Shown one piece after another: positions 36,601-48,800 of a DNA stretch of 64,000 bases. This stretch comes from Rhynochetos jubatus (Eukaryota > Chordata > Aves > Eurypygiformes > Rhynochetidae), in the NCBI GenBank assembly GCA_027574665.1, contig CM050690.1:39904665-39968664 (forward strand), written 5' to 3'. Position 1 is the stretch's first letter. Every line of letters starts with the position of its first letter. Below the pieces are notes generated by a model that saw only the letters and a program-made list of their open reading frames with translations, was not told the DNA's origin and made no database searches. The translations under genes were made by a program, and so were the position numbers.

Positions 36601-39600
36601 AAGGAGCATGCAGCCCTCCATCAGCCCAATCACAAACCCCTTCTTTCATCTCCCCCTGGAAACCAATCAATTATTTCTATTTTTAAGGTTCACTTTAGTC
36701 ATCTCTGATTATGTCCATTTATTGTCCCTTTTCTCCGGTTCAGCATCAAAAGCTCTTTCGCACTCTCCCTTCTGCAGTAACTCTATGGAGAATGAGAAAT
36801 TGCTAGAGGACCAGGTGAAAGATGTTGTTACATCTCCTCCTGTGCCCTGGAGGAAGCTGCTTCAGAACACTGTCTTTCTTCCCATGGTTTGCAAGGACTG
36901 CCTGGTCCTTTTCCCTCACACAGGGTGAATGACCGGGATGGTAAAAGAAGGATATGTCTCATGCAGACCACCTCACCATGCCTGATGCTGATCCCCAGCA
37001 GTGGGCTGACTGCCTGGCCTCGGCCCATCCCTGTACCCAGGGATGTGCCTAATGCCCAGGGCTGGAACTGCTGCAGTGAACCCTGGCTGCCTTCCTCCTG
37101 GCTGGAGCAATGGGATGGGTCCTGGCTTCCAAGAGTGCCCCTGGGGAGTCCACGGCCAGCTCCCAGGAAGTCCCCCATGCTCATAGTGCTGACATTCAGA
37201 TGCCTACAAGTAAATGCACCTGGTTTCTATGCATATGCTTCTCCCCCCTTCCTAAAGCAAGAGCACGCAAAATGAAAACAAGCCTCCCAAAGCCAGTATC
37301 CATTCCCCCTGACAGCCTAACGCAGAAGCCTCCGTCTTCTACTTCACAGTAACCACCAATTTTCTGTTAACATTAACTGCACCAGTAAGGATGAGATCTG
37401 TCAGACTATATATTGGTGAGAAAGAGTATTTTCAAGAAGTGCTGCCAGTACTGCGAGATGGTGAAATTATATTACCTGGATTGGGCTGAAGATACTCTAT
37501 CGTCTTTGCCATTATTTCCATAACTGCCCTGCTGGTGACATCCACTTTCTAAAGGAGAGAAAGTTAAAGAAAAGGAAACATGAAAAAAATTGTTAGACAA
37601 AAGGAAGATGTATTTATCTCTTCTTTTTGTACTTGTACGTTCTTTAAACTATTCTTATAATTTCTCTGTGTGTGTCACTGAGAGCAGCCCTGGTACCAGT
37701 ATGGTGATAATACCTGGAAAACTACCAAGGCATGAATCCACCATTTCAGTTTATAGCAGATCCATTCTCAAGCAAGGCCATTAGTACAGAGTACCTCAGG
37801 ATGTGTTAGGAATTTGGTACGATTCATTGTACCATGCTGGTACTTTACATCACCTTGGGAAGCATCCATAACAAGGAAAACTTTCTGATAGAACAATCAC
37901 TGAAAACTATTTGAAGAATTAGCCATCTTTAATCCCCTAATAACTGGCAAAATGAGGGGAAAGCAGATGCCAGTCAAAACCAACCACCAATGATAAAATG
38001 GGCTGTCTACCTCTTTCAGAGTGAGGTCTAGTAAAATTGATGTAAGGAAGAGTAGGTATCCCTCAGTTTCCAGTTTCAAGAAACCTATCAGTATGGAGGC
38101 ACCGACCATTTATTTCCCCCCGCAGACTCCACAAAGAATTATTTGACATTTAGGAATTAGAAATACTTAGAAGTGAATATCATTACTTTCTTCTACTGTA
38201 ATAGGAATTCTTACTTCACATCAGCTTCCTAAGCTGCATACAGCAAAGTATGCAACTACTCTCCCGCTCAGAATCAAGCCTCAGAGGAAAAAATGCTGCT
38301 TCGGCAGATTTGGGGGTGCCTGCCCTGTACTGTGCATTTATGAAGACACGTTGCTTTTCTCTGCAGGGTACCTTGTGTCCCACAGAGGGAACTCCTTTAC
38401 CATAATGGCAAGTTCCTATTTTAAAAAAGAACACCTTAGATAGGTTGGCTGTAGCACACTGTGACCGACCTTTCCTGTTCCCTGTTGCCACTGCCATCTG
38501 TCAGGTTTTGCTCTGTGCTTCACACTAAGAACCAGAAAAGGTCTGCCAGCCCTGGGCGAACGAGGAGCTGCACTGCCTGGTAGGGAGCCCAGGAATGGTG
38601 AGAGGGCTGGAGAGTGGGGGCGAGGGAACAGAAGGCCAGGGAGAGGCAGAAGGAGCATGACCACTGCCTGCAGAAAACCTGGCAAGAGACAGGGAGGCAG
38701 TGTGGAGGCAATTGATGAGTTTAATCTGTTCTCTTCTCAATTCTCAGTCCTCTTCTCTCCTTGGCTGCCAACACATGCCACCCACGAGCACCACATGGGA
38801 CTCACCCCTGGCTGCTGCAATGCCCTGCCTTCCACGCTAAACCTTGCATCAGTTTTCTGATTCTTCTTTAACATCTTCCAGTTCTGACGGCAGTGCCTAT
38901 ACTTGTGGCACATTCAAAGGGAAGCTGGGTAGAAGCGGGGAAAACAACTCTGCAGTACTTTGACTGTAAAACGTACAAAGGACACACCCTTCTCTGCTAT
39001 TTTCCATCCAAGGTTTCCTCCCCACCTCACTATGCAAATATACAGATAAATAGCTTCTGTTTCTTAGGACCAGGGTTCTATATCAGATACGTACCCTACA
39101 AATCATCTAGCAGTAGCTTGTATTACAAGATTTGACAGCACTTTTCAAAGTCGAAGCCAAGAAAAATCCCTGCCTCTATGGATCCTTCCAACTGAATTAT
39201 TATCAACACTACACACAGCTGTGGCTGGGTTTTTTTTCCCCTCCATAGAAGACTGGCTACCACTGCCAGCCTCACCAAGCAGTCTGTTGTGGGGTTGGCC
39301 CCATCTACCCAAGGCACTTCTCCAGCAGAGGCTGCCTGACAGGATCTCTGAACCTATGAATGAATATCCCAGAGACACTGTCAACCCCCTTTGGCAGACA
39401 GCTCTTGCTCCTCTTGACTGATGCTCAAGGAGCTGAGAATTACAGGCACCCTTTGGCATTGAAAAGACCAACTTGTAGTCAGACTCTCTGTTTTCAGAGA
39501 TCCTTGACAATGGTTTAACTGAAACTGATTTGTAGCTGACATTAGCCTCAATCTCCGAATGAAATACTGGCATTATAAAGTGCCATATATTACGTATGCC

Positions 39601-39840
39601 TTGGTTAGAAAAACAGAAGGAAATAAGGAACGGAAAGTTGAGTCCTGCTGAAGAAAAGTTAAGTCTTTCCAAATTATGTGAGTGACTCAGGGACAAAAGC
39701 TTTGAAATTCCTGTCCTAGAAAGGAAAAATTAATGGTAATAACGAATGTATGCATCTGTATTTAGACTTACCCTTTCCATTTCTTTGAAGTCATCATCTA
39801 GCTTGGTTCCTTCTGCACCTCCTACTTTTTCGCTCACTTT
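21433..39840 (-). CDS. SH3GL2: SH3GL2, endophilin-A1 (exons 2-9; exon 1 outside window)
   Basis: Endophilin-A1 is a presynaptic BAR-SH3 protein. Its N-BAR domain bends and senses membrane in clathrin-mediated vesicle endocytosis, and its SH3 domain recruits dynamin and synaptojanin through their proline-rich regions. Eight minus-strand coding exons (39772-39840, 37476-37548, 32476-32619, 30503-30636, 29014-29172, 27604-27707, 24127-24257, 21433-21632) join in phase with GT/AG borders and give residues 16-352. The N-BAR domain runs to about residue 245, a proline-rich linker covers about 245-287, and SH3 covers about 291-350 ([19 protein letters not shown]). Exon 1, encoding the amphipathic helix 0, was searched for and not found, so it lies beyond 64000. 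Linker wording ([22 protein letters not shown]) and SH3 wording fit SH3GL2 rather than SH3GL1 or SH3GL3. No frameshift or stop is seen. The gene is on the Z chromosome in chicken. Confidence 0.96.
21633..24126 (-). other. SH3GL2: SH3GL2 intron 8
   Basis: 2494 bp. It contains a striking T8-G-rich tract at 23741-23777 and otherwise AT-rich unique sequence; no other feature is seen. Confidence 0.9.
23749..23777 (+). repeat. G-rich tract with quadruplex potential
   Basis: A nearly unbroken G run on the plus strand, interrupted by single T residues and preceded by eight T residues. Four or more G-runs of at least three fit the quadruplex pattern. The plus strand is the template strand of SH3GL2, so the pre-mRNA is C-rich here. 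Confidence 0.8.
24127..24257 (-). CDS. SH3GL2: SH3GL2 exon 8
   Basis: 131 nt, residues 243-287: the flexible Pro/Arg/Ser/Thr-rich linker between BAR and SH3 ([20 protein letters not shown], then [23 protein letters not shown]). The donor is GTAATG and the acceptor GGCAG. Confidence 0.96.
24258..27603 (-). other. SH3GL2: SH3GL2 intron 7
   Basis: 3346 bp of AT-rich sequence. It holds an A-rich (CAACAAAAA)-type low-complexity patch at about 26007-26060 and a G10 run near 27160-27171. No gene is seen. Confidence 0.9.
26007..26060 (+). repeat. A-rich low-complexity tract
   Basis: Repeated CAACAA units separated by runs of 9-13 A, inside intron 7. It may be an old poly(A) tail, but no source element is recognisable beside it. 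Confidence 0.7.
27604..27707 (-). CDS. SH3GL2: SH3GL2 exon 7
   Basis: 104 nt, residues 209-243. It encodes [20 protein letters not shown] then [14 protein letters not shown] plus two bases of Arg-243, the end of the BAR domain. The donor is GTAATG and the acceptor CCTCAG. Confidence 0.96.
27708..29013 (-). other. SH3GL2: SH3GL2 intron 6
   Basis: 1306 bp of intronic sequence; I see no repeat or other gene. Confidence 0.9.
29014..29172 (-). CDS. SH3GL2: SH3GL2 exon 6
   Basis: 159 nt, phase 0, residues 156-208. It encodes [20 protein letters not shown], then [20 protein letters not shown] and [16 protein letters not shown] helices 2 and 3. The donor is GTGAGA; the acceptor is TTTTAG. Confidence 0.96.
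29173..30502 (-). other. SH3GL2: SH3GL2 intron 5
   Basis: 1330 bp of AT-rich intronic sequence; nothing further is recognised. Confidence 0.9.
30503..30636 (-). CDS. SH3GL2: SH3GL2 exon 5
   Basis: 134 nt, residues 111-155. It encodes [20 protein letters not shown], then [20 protein letters not shown] and REIQ, the central BAR helix 2. The acceptor is TTTCAG and the donor GTATTT. Confidence 0.96.
30637..32475 (-). other. SH3GL2: SH3GL2 intron 4
   Basis: 1839 bp of intronic sequence; nothing further is recognised. Confidence 0.9.
32476..32619 (-). CDS. SH3GL2: SH3GL2 exon 4
   Basis: 144 nt, residues 63-111. It includes [20 protein letters not shown], the helix-1 insert of the endophilin BAR domain that helps membrane insertion, then [20 protein letters not shown] and LGEECNF. 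Split codons at both ends match exons 3 and 5. The donor is GTAAAT. Confidence 0.96.
32620..37475 (-). other. SH3GL2: SH3GL2 intron 3
   Basis: 4856 bp. It includes a pyrimidine-rich tract on the plus strand at about 35000-35070 and a comparatively GC-rich block at about 36780-37310, whose origin I do not recognise. The 156-codon plus-strand ORF at 36458-36928 shows no family resemblance. Confidence 0.88.
35000..35070 (+). repeat. Polypyrimidine (TTTTCC)-rich tract
   Basis: About 70 bp of almost pure C/T made of irregular TTTTCC/TTCCTTTT units, a degenerate microsatellite in intron 3. Confidence 0.75.
37476..37548 (-). CDS. SH3GL2: SH3GL2 exon 3
   Basis: 73 nt. It encodes [19 protein letters not shown] then LQPNP, residues 39-62, and ends one base into the Ala-63 codon. 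The acceptor is CTTTAG and the donor GTAATA. Too short for a simple ORF scan; found by homology. Confidence 0.95.
37549..39771 (-). other. SH3GL2: SH3GL2 intron 2
   Basis: 2223 bp. A moderately GC-rich patch lies at about 38480-38860. The 183-codon minus ORF at 39145-39696 has no recognisable domain and is taken as chance. Confidence 0.88.
39772..39840 (-). CDS. SH3GL2: SH3GL2 exon 2
   Basis: 69 nt, phase 0 at both ends, 23 codons ([18 protein letters not shown] then KEMER), residues 16-38, the start of BAR helix 1. The acceptor is CTGCAG and the donor GTAAGT. Confidence 0.96.
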
Positions 39841-42800
39841 CTGCAGTTAAAAAAAGAACAACAAACAGATTTAGCAATAACTGAAAAACCTAGTCACTCT
39901 CTTTTCCTGGGGAAATGCCTTTTTTTTTGGTTTCAGGTAAGTTGGTACAACATCCAGACATATTATTCTTTCTGAAAAACTTCAAACATGCTTTAACTTA
40001 AACAATCACTTAAGTCTCAGTGATCCAATCTTCTGCTGGTGTCAGTGAAGTACATGCTATCATGTATTTGCAATTTCACATCTCTATTTCTCTGTTGAAT
40101 GAATGTCTACATCTTGGAACTTATCAAGCAATTAATCAGCCATGACAGATCTGTATTCAGCAGACAGCAATATCCATAGTCGTGTGTGCTGATGGAAAGG
40201 AGGTCAGTTAATAGAATGAACTAGGGAAGGAATCGAGGCACTAAAAATATTTCTCATCAGAGCTGAAAAATGGCCCCAGTTGCTTTGTGTGTATCAACGC
40301 AACACCGAGGGTACTAATCATACCTAAGCACAGGGCAAGAAGAAGCTCCCAAGGCCTGACTCTAGGCACCCAGGTGGCAACAGGCACCCATGCCTGACAG
40401 CTCTCAGAAATACACTGACTCAAGCCACAACCAGACCTTCACCAGTAAAACTCAGGTTTATTAATGTGACAGATAAATAATGCTCCCTCCTCTCCCTTCA
40501 CACCATGCAAGAGTTTGAGGGTCACATGGGTTATATAAAAAATACCCAGTTGAGAGATCTTTAGAAAGAATGAAAATTAACTTTGGTCTCACGTCTTTAG
40601 CAAATACTCAATTTTAAAATAAAATTCTCAGTTTGAAAACTAATTGGAAAAAGTATTTTGTGCTACCTTTTCATTTCTCCACTTTTAGCTCTTTGTACTG
40701 AACGCCATTTAATTTTACAAACTTTCCTAGGTCCTTCTAAATCATCTTCAGACTGTTTTAATTAAGTGTGTGTAACTACTGATTTCAATGAAGTGACTCC
40801 TGCAATAAGCAAGGGGAAACAAAAGAAAAATGCCCTTTTTTCCTCTTGGTTTCAACCACTGTGTTAACTCTCCTATAGCCTTCTTTCAGTCGAAAGCGGA
40901 GGAAGACCCACAGCCAATGACCCACATGCCATTAATAAAATTCAGACCTTTCATTCATTTCAAATTCATTCCAGTTCCTGCAACAAAGCTGCAAGTGCAG
41001 CATGTCCAAGTACTTATTAATGCAGGCTATAATTATCAGTGCCACAGAACATGGCTATCAATCAGCTCTGTTTGCTTTCTGTCAGCTCCTTGCAAATTAG
41101 TACCCGAAATCGTGCATTAATGAGATATCAATATTATGAAACACACTGAAAAGAATCGAAGAACTTCACTTATCCCTTCTTTCGTATACAGAAGAGATGT
41201 GCAAATCCATGCAGACAATCTCTTGTCATCAATCTGAATGCAGATGAGCTTCACTGGTCCGAACGCGTGCCTTACAGAGATTAGGGAAGTGCCAGAAAAA
41301 AATCATAGATTTAAAACTCAGTGCTGTTAGGAACAACTGTGCAGTGTACAAGGGATAGATTCCAAGTCCTAAAAGGTGCTATTCATTTGCAGTTGCTTTG
41401 AAAAAGGGTGACAAAGGAAGCATAAAAGACCAGAAGCTTTCTTCACCCATCCATAAAAGAACCTTCTGCAAATGGACCACCCTCCTATTACAGACGATAC
41501 GGCAAAATCTGCACTGGAGCTTTCTACCACAAAGATTTCAGATCCCTATAAACAACAGTATGCAAATGCTCGTACTTAAGTATTCAAAACAGATTGTGAA
41601 TAACTGAAATTCTACTGTAAGGACACAAAGCACCCCAAGGTAATTAATGTTCCAGCCCTTTTTAGCTATAGCTTTATTTTTCATGACTTTGAGATATTTT
41701 CATAGTTGGTGAGGATTTGCAAAGACATGGCTTATTGTCTCCACAGAAGCCCTAAAGATCCCACCTACAAACCACAGCAATTGCTCCTTTCCTTCACACT
41801 TACAGCTAAGGAATGTATGACACTTGATAGTGCAGCCTGGTGGTCTGCTGGAGTGGTCACTGCTAAGCCAAAAAGCCAGCTCATCCCTCTCTTCTAAACA
41901 CTATTTCTGGTTTTGGTCACTTTGTCAGTATTAGCTTCACAATCACCATCATGAGTCACCCGTTTAAGGTGATTAACAAAACTATGTACCGAGCAGAAAA
42001 TTCATTTGTAAAGCCTGGGTCAAGGAGTGTCACAGACAAGAGAGGTGGCTCAAAGGAGAGAGATGGCTGCCAAGCCTGCAGGCCTTCTGCAGCTGGGTGA
42101 TGCTTCTTCAGGGCAGTTACATCACAGGCCCTCAAGGAAGTACCTTAACCTCCATTATCCACACAAAAATCTGGTTTGGAAAAGCACTGACAGACCACAG
42201 GAAAAGAGCAGTTGAACAAAAATCCCACTTGAAAAGCTAAATACTGTTGTTTTTTCTTGAAGGCCACAGTCATCCCGCAGTCAGAGAGAAGAACTCACAT
42301 TAAGGATTCAAATTTAAGGGGAAAAAAAAACCAAAACATCAAATGTTCTTGCCCCTTATGGCAGAAGGGGGAAATCTACTCAGTGATACTAAGCCCCCTT
42401 TGAAAGGCCATAATCTAAAGAGGTCAAGTGGGAGCAGCAGGCCTGAAAAAGGCAGCCTAAGCATTGCAACAAGCCCCCCATCTACGTCCTCACTGTATTG
42501 ACTAAATTTAGCGAGATTCTCCAGCCCATTTATACCCATCTACTGAATCAACTGTTAAAGTATGTCATGAAGGTTACGGCCCCACCATTCTCTGAGACTG
42601 TCAGATTTTATTATCATAGGTCATGAGGCTATGCCAGCTTTCATCAGCTGCCAATCTGCTCTAGTGCTGAAGGTTCAGGAGCAGTCAGAAATACCGCCAC
42701 CTACCACCTAGAGCTAGCTAGAAAACACAAGTCTCCTTTGCCATGTCATTTCAGTCCAGGTTTCAACATCCTGGTGTTTGCTTTGCAATTAGGCCCTTTA

Positions 42801-45800
42801 AGTTGTCTTTAAAAACGGTAATACTACATTTCCTGCTAGCCCAGTCATATGGAAGAATCAAGACTTAATCTGATACCGTAGCCAGCGTTATTTATTGTGT
42901 CTTCTCTTTCTAATGTTGATAACCTATTACATCTTGCCTCCAAAAAGCCTTTACAATAAAATTCTTACTAAAATATCAATGTATTTTCATGAAAAATAAC
43001 AGATTCAACACACAAACATTTTCTGGGTGAGGGAAAAATGTCAGGAAAACATTTTTGTGCATCAAAAATATACAGATCTTGTCTACACCTAACAATGCCA
43101 GGTCTTACTGTTAGGATCTGAAAGTAAGTGCTGTGTGCCTCAGAGCAAATTCCAATTTTATAAAGATCTCACATGCACTCAGACAGAATATTAGCATCTG
43201 CTGGTCAGAATGGTTTCAGTAGGGACAATAAAAGTGGTATGAATCCTACACTTAGGGGAAAAAATTAACTATTTTCTTTTTTTCTTTTCCCCCAGCAGAT
43301 AAAATTAAAAAGGCAGGTTTTTGGTAAATGCTGACAAGATCTGGAATATAAGCCATAGTAATAGGAGTGTGGTTTGGTACACGGATTTCCTGTAAAACAA
43401 CAGAAGTTGTTAGATCTTAGTTACAGAGCCATTTGTTCCATTTCCCCTATAGTTGTGCAACTAACTTTTTGTGTGTATGTGCGTCTTGCTGTGTCATGAT
43501 GCAGCATGCCACTCAGGACAAAAAATGCTTGTGCAGTCACTATTGAACATGCTGAAAATTCCAGTTGCTTTTTACAGAACACACTGATGTACCATATCCC
43601 ATACAGCAATCCTCTAACTAATGACAGTATGAATCTGACACTACCCTTTCTCACTACTCACAAGCAGTGATAATTAATTCTTATTAAATATTAATAATTA
43701 CTTTTTAATGTAAATCAAATGTGAATTAGATAACTATCCCATGAGAATTCTGTTCTTCAGTACTATGACACTGCATCATACTAGAGTGCCTTCTGAATAA
43801 TTCACAGTTCAAACAACTGCTACCAGAAAGTCTTGCACAGTATGATATGCCACTACACAAGTTTGAAAATGCAGCAAGATCAACATTAAACTACAGTAGC
43901 GGTTACCTGCATCTGCAGCTCTATTAATTTCATGAAAATGTAGTTTGGCACCATGTATAGAAGGCAGCTTTGCCTCTATACAGGAGTGGAAAACCAGCTT
44001 GGAATAGATTACCACTACAGTACGCTGCCTTTGCTTATCATGCAAATGGAATGACTTGTTTGCAAAGCAGTCACACCACTGTAAGACTGAAAAAGTAACA
44101 GTGTTTTTATGGTGTGCACTGGTAGCTCCAAATATGGAGCACAGCAACATTTTCACTCAAAGCACACAACAAACTCTGATCTACTTCTTTTACCATTACC
44201 CCCATCCTAAACTGGTTTTCCCATTTGGGTATTCTGGAGATTGTCCTTCCACAATGTTTCTTATCTACATGTAGAATAGATAAGAAGGAGTTGTTCACAG
44301 AGAACTACTCTTTCCCTAAAAGGAAGGCTTTTGACACTACAGCCCTATCAAACTGCCACATAGTGGACAGGGTGGCAGGCACAAAAAATTTATTAATATG
44401 AAAGCTACAGGAAACAATAATGAGCTTACAAATTCATGATGGAGAAAAAAAAAACGCTTTCTGTAGTTCATTCTTGTTACATGCAAGTCACCCTGTTGAG
44501 TTCTCATTCCTCATGGCTCTGTTCTGTACGTTTCTAGAGCTCTTCCATGCAGTTTTTGCCATTTTGACTTTTGCCCATCAGTGTAAGCGTCCGTGTTCTG
44601 GAAACAGAGTGACAGAAGTATCTTCAGGTTCCTTAAAGATTGCCCAACAGGCTCTAAAATGCTGTGATGTTTTGTTAGCTTTGCAAACACAAGGAAGGCA
44701 GAGCTGACTTGCAAAAGCAAGTTGTGTGAAATACACATTCCAATGGAAGAAGTCTGTCATTTTCATGGGAAGAAGTCTGCATACACATGGTGAAGGTTTG
44801 CCAACACTGTAGGCTTTTCAGAAGGAGAAAACATTTGAAAAAGAACATTTATAAAAAGCACAGCTTGTAATCAAGATTTTTTTCTTTTTAATTCTGGCAC
44901 TTCACATGCTAGAGTAAGACAAAACAGCCACTTGTAGGCTAATCGTTCAGTCTGTTTGATCCTGCATAGCTTGGCATTTATTTGTTGCCACAGAAAACGT
45001 GTGACATCTGCAATTCTGATTTATGGTCATGACCCTGGTTCTCTGCAGATAATGAAGCGTATTTCCCCATGGCAAATCACACAGTAAGCAAGAGTGGAGA
45101 TTTTCGGGTGATTTCAGATAACTTAGAATAGGGACTACAAGAAAAAAAACCACCTCAAAAGCATAAGTAAATTAGCTGTATGTTAGACTCCTCCAACTGA
45201 CACCAGAATACAAATGAAAAGAAGGACATTTTACAGATTAGTATGGAAATAGCTTATCTTCAACAGGCTGCAGCAAATACTAGTGTTGGCTCACAGCACC
45301 TTATCCTGTACTGGAAAGGAAACCAACATCTGATTTCAACTGAGTTAGGGTGATCTTGCCCAAGATTTTCTGGAACAGCCATCTAAAGGGGGAAAGTCTT
45401 GATTTACAAGCCAAATATCATTAGTCTTGGAGAGGTTCAGGAAACTCAACAGCTGTGATAAATCTCACCAGAAGCCAGAATGTCTGATTAGCCTTACACT
45501 TACACTGCACTCATTTGTCAGAGAAACTGGGTAAAACCCACACTTCCATTAAACACAGAAGATTTAGCAAGACAGGAAATCTTATCACCCTCTCACTTGC
45601 ATTTAAAATTATTTGCATTTTATTCTATTTTTCTTTTAATTTGTAAACACCTTGTACAAAATAGAGACTGTCAATGAGACGTGGCACAGGAATGTAGAAC
45701 AAGCCACTTCAGTAGTCAAATGAAAATAGGATCCCAATTTAACATACATTTAAGATACAGTAATGCCCTTTTACATTTCACTGGTAAAGTACCCTTCTTC

Positions 45801-48800
45801 AGCTGGGAAGGCTACAAGGGCAGCCCGCAACACCAGCTGGAGCTCATTGGTAGAAGATTCTTCCCTTGCAGAACCAGGGAGCACAGTGACCTCACTGCTA
45901 GCACAGAAGCTGTAAGGGGTCACGAAGGCAGTGTGAAAGGCAAAAGACAACGGATGCAAGAATCTCCAGGGAACTTCCTTGTTTACCTCCTGTTTGCACT
46001 GAGACTTTGATTATGCCACTGAAGCTTTGCTTTCTCCTTGGCAAAATGCAAAATACACTTGCCTACCACATGGGAAAATTGTAAGCATTAATTTGCACCT
46101 GCTACTGCTTCCCACCAGGAGCATATCTAACAGAAATGTTCGTGATGTAGTTAAGGTAAGCATCTGCCAGACAAGCCTGAGATTATCTTTTCCCTTCTGT
46201 CACTCAGCAGATATATTTAATGAGGAAATAATATATACCCTCCCCTGATAGCACTGAAATAAATTTCTCCCTGCTAGAAATCTTTGTTTGCTGGCCTGTT
46301 CCAACACAACACCATGCCAGCCACAGGCAGGGAATGTTTATCCTCTCTTTAAAGTTCCCTTGACTGCTGCTGGATGACGAATGTCAACAATAAAGGGCAC
46401 TATTCAAAGATCAGGAAGTGAACTGAATTTTGGAAACTCCAGAAGAAAAGGAAAGGCTATGACTGGACTCTAAAAGACTTGCCTTGTCTCTCACAAAGCA
46501 TCTTCTAAGTACCCTTCATGTATATACAATAGCTTGGCCTTGCTAGTCCTCACAGCTGCTAGCAGTAGGGCCCATAGCTCTGTTAAGAGCTCCATTAGCA
46601 GTCTGAAAGGAGGCCAGAAAGCCAGGGAAAATTTGCTGTAGATGTGACACACGTAAGACACGAGAACAGGCAATGCTCAAGACAAGCCATTCCTAAAGCT
46701 TGTCAAGACATGAAGTAAATTCTTCGTGGGATGGGATCTCCAGTAATGTCGGTAAATGCCTGGGGCAAAAGCAAATAGGCTCAGTGGAACTATTTTTCTG
46801 CAAGAAGGGTAAAACAAGATGAGGATCCCGACCTCCAGGATTGTTGAAGTGTTAAGAAATAAGCATTGTGAACCTGTCCTGTGTTCTTACCCTCCTCATT
46901 TAGAATCAATCCCTAATTTGCATTTTTTCTTTCATTTTCAGCTAAAGCTGTCAAAGAAGAGGGATCAGAGTGTCTGAATCAATCCTTTATTTGACCAGTC
47001 TGATCTAGCCTTTTGCTTTCTGACTGCTGGCAAGGACCACACTGCAGAATTCCTGCAACACCAGCGACACGGGGGAAGTCATTCACATTCAGCACTAGCG
47101 CACAATATGAAAGTATGCCGCAAGCTTCTGTGCTGACAGGAGTTGCTGCAGAGCCCCTGCTGCAATGCCCCTGCATTACATTGAAGGCTGTCCACAGGCA
47201 AGAGCAAGGTGAGAACAAAGGAAGAACTGCTGAGGAAGTGCTGGTGCGGTAGTGCCCTGAGCTGTGTCTCTGCAAGGAAAGTGCCTGCATAGAGGCACCC
47301 ACTGTGACAGATGAGGTAAGTAGTACCCTAGGGCAAACAAAATTTAAATCAGTATTATGCATCCCAGTGACAGCACTGCACTGATACCTGAGATATGGCT
47401 GTGCATCCATGATAACCAAGTGAATCCATTTCGTGCATTTAAGATTATTACGGAAGTTTCGTATGTTTACCAAACACACGCTTTGGGAGGTCAGTTCTCG
47501 GCAAAGTTTAAGTTCAGCCAGAAAGCTGTTGACAACCTCAGCACCTCTGGAGTTCGGAGTGGCCTCAGGAGCTGGTGAAGAGAAGCTGGCAAAAGCCCAA
47601 AAGCTGCCAGAGAGCTGAAGACAGTCAGAACGCTGTGTCCTTTTTTAACACTCTCTGTCCCCAGCAGGCCATGAGTATGAGAAACAGAGACAAAATTGGC
47701 ATTAAAAACCATGGCTGTATTAGCTAGAAGATGTGCCAATCTCACCTATTTTTGCAGTACAGAAAAGGAACAGAGAATCTATTCCCATGTTATCTATTCC
47801 CACCACATGGTATTTCTGCTTCGGATGACAACAGTACCATGACCCTTTAGTGGGCCTGTAGGCAATAAAATGCTCACAGCTTTTTTACTCCTGTGAAAAG
47901 GGATCTGGATGCTGACCCACATTCTTACGAGTTCTCCACACAGCAGCAGTGGGAGCCCTGCCCTACCCTGCACTGCCATAAAGAAAAGAGGACATCTCTG
48001 CTCTCGTTTCCCAGAGTGCCAAAAAATTTGGTAGCTGCCTGCCTCTTTCTTATGAAGCTATAAGGGGAAGATACTTCCCCTGGGTAGATGGAATTGCAGC
48101 TTTAACTTTTGTTGCTGCACTTTCAGGCGGGTAACCTGTGGATCCATACAGAAGTGTATGACAGTACAGAGTGAAAAAGAGGGAAAGAGAACACAGAGCA
48201 TATACCCATCCTCATCTGGAGCTCAGGTATGGCATGCTTATGGATTCCAATCCACCTGATCCCAACTACGTACATTAACACATGCTTGCGCCATCCACAT
48301 AGCTTCTAAGCAGAAACAATGATCTCCTCCTTCCCACTGCTTCCCTTGGCACTGGCATGCCGCTCACCATGTAGCAGACCCAATCTCGGTACAGGTGACA
48401 GGTGGCTTAAACCAACCCATGGTTTCTTAAACCACGTCAGTGGACTGCTTCAGCACAACTCCGTTTCAGCACCAACCTGTGCTTCCTGAAGCAGTAGTTT
48501 AAGCTTCCAGCTGGAAGGCAGAGCTCACATTCACTCCTCATGAAGAATAACGTTTAGTCAGGGCTACTGATCCAGCTAACTTACCCGCACCAAATGTCAG
48601 CTTTAAAAAACACTAGAGTACTTTACACTGCTAAGACTTAAGACTCTAAGACTAGAGTCTACCCCTTGCTAAGATCACCATGAAATGTAGGGAGTCTAAA
48701 TATCTCATCAACATTATGCAAGAAGTGATGTAACAATGTACTGTTGATTGGTAAAGCAGACTCTATGACACATGACTTTGTTAGGCTAATCAACTAATTT

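Noticed and set aside
36458-36928. 156-codon plus-strand ORF in SH3GL2 intron 3
   Set aside because: No domain, no splice or promoter context, and mixed composition; not supported as a gene.
39145-39696. 183-codon minus-strand ORF in SH3GL2 intron 2
   Set aside because: On the gene strand but without family resemblance, and not needed by the complete endophilin reading frame; exon 2 joins exon 3 in phase without it.
46979-47479. 166-codon minus-strand ORF in intron 1
   Set aside because: No recognisable domain, no coding-like composition and no splice context; treated as chance.
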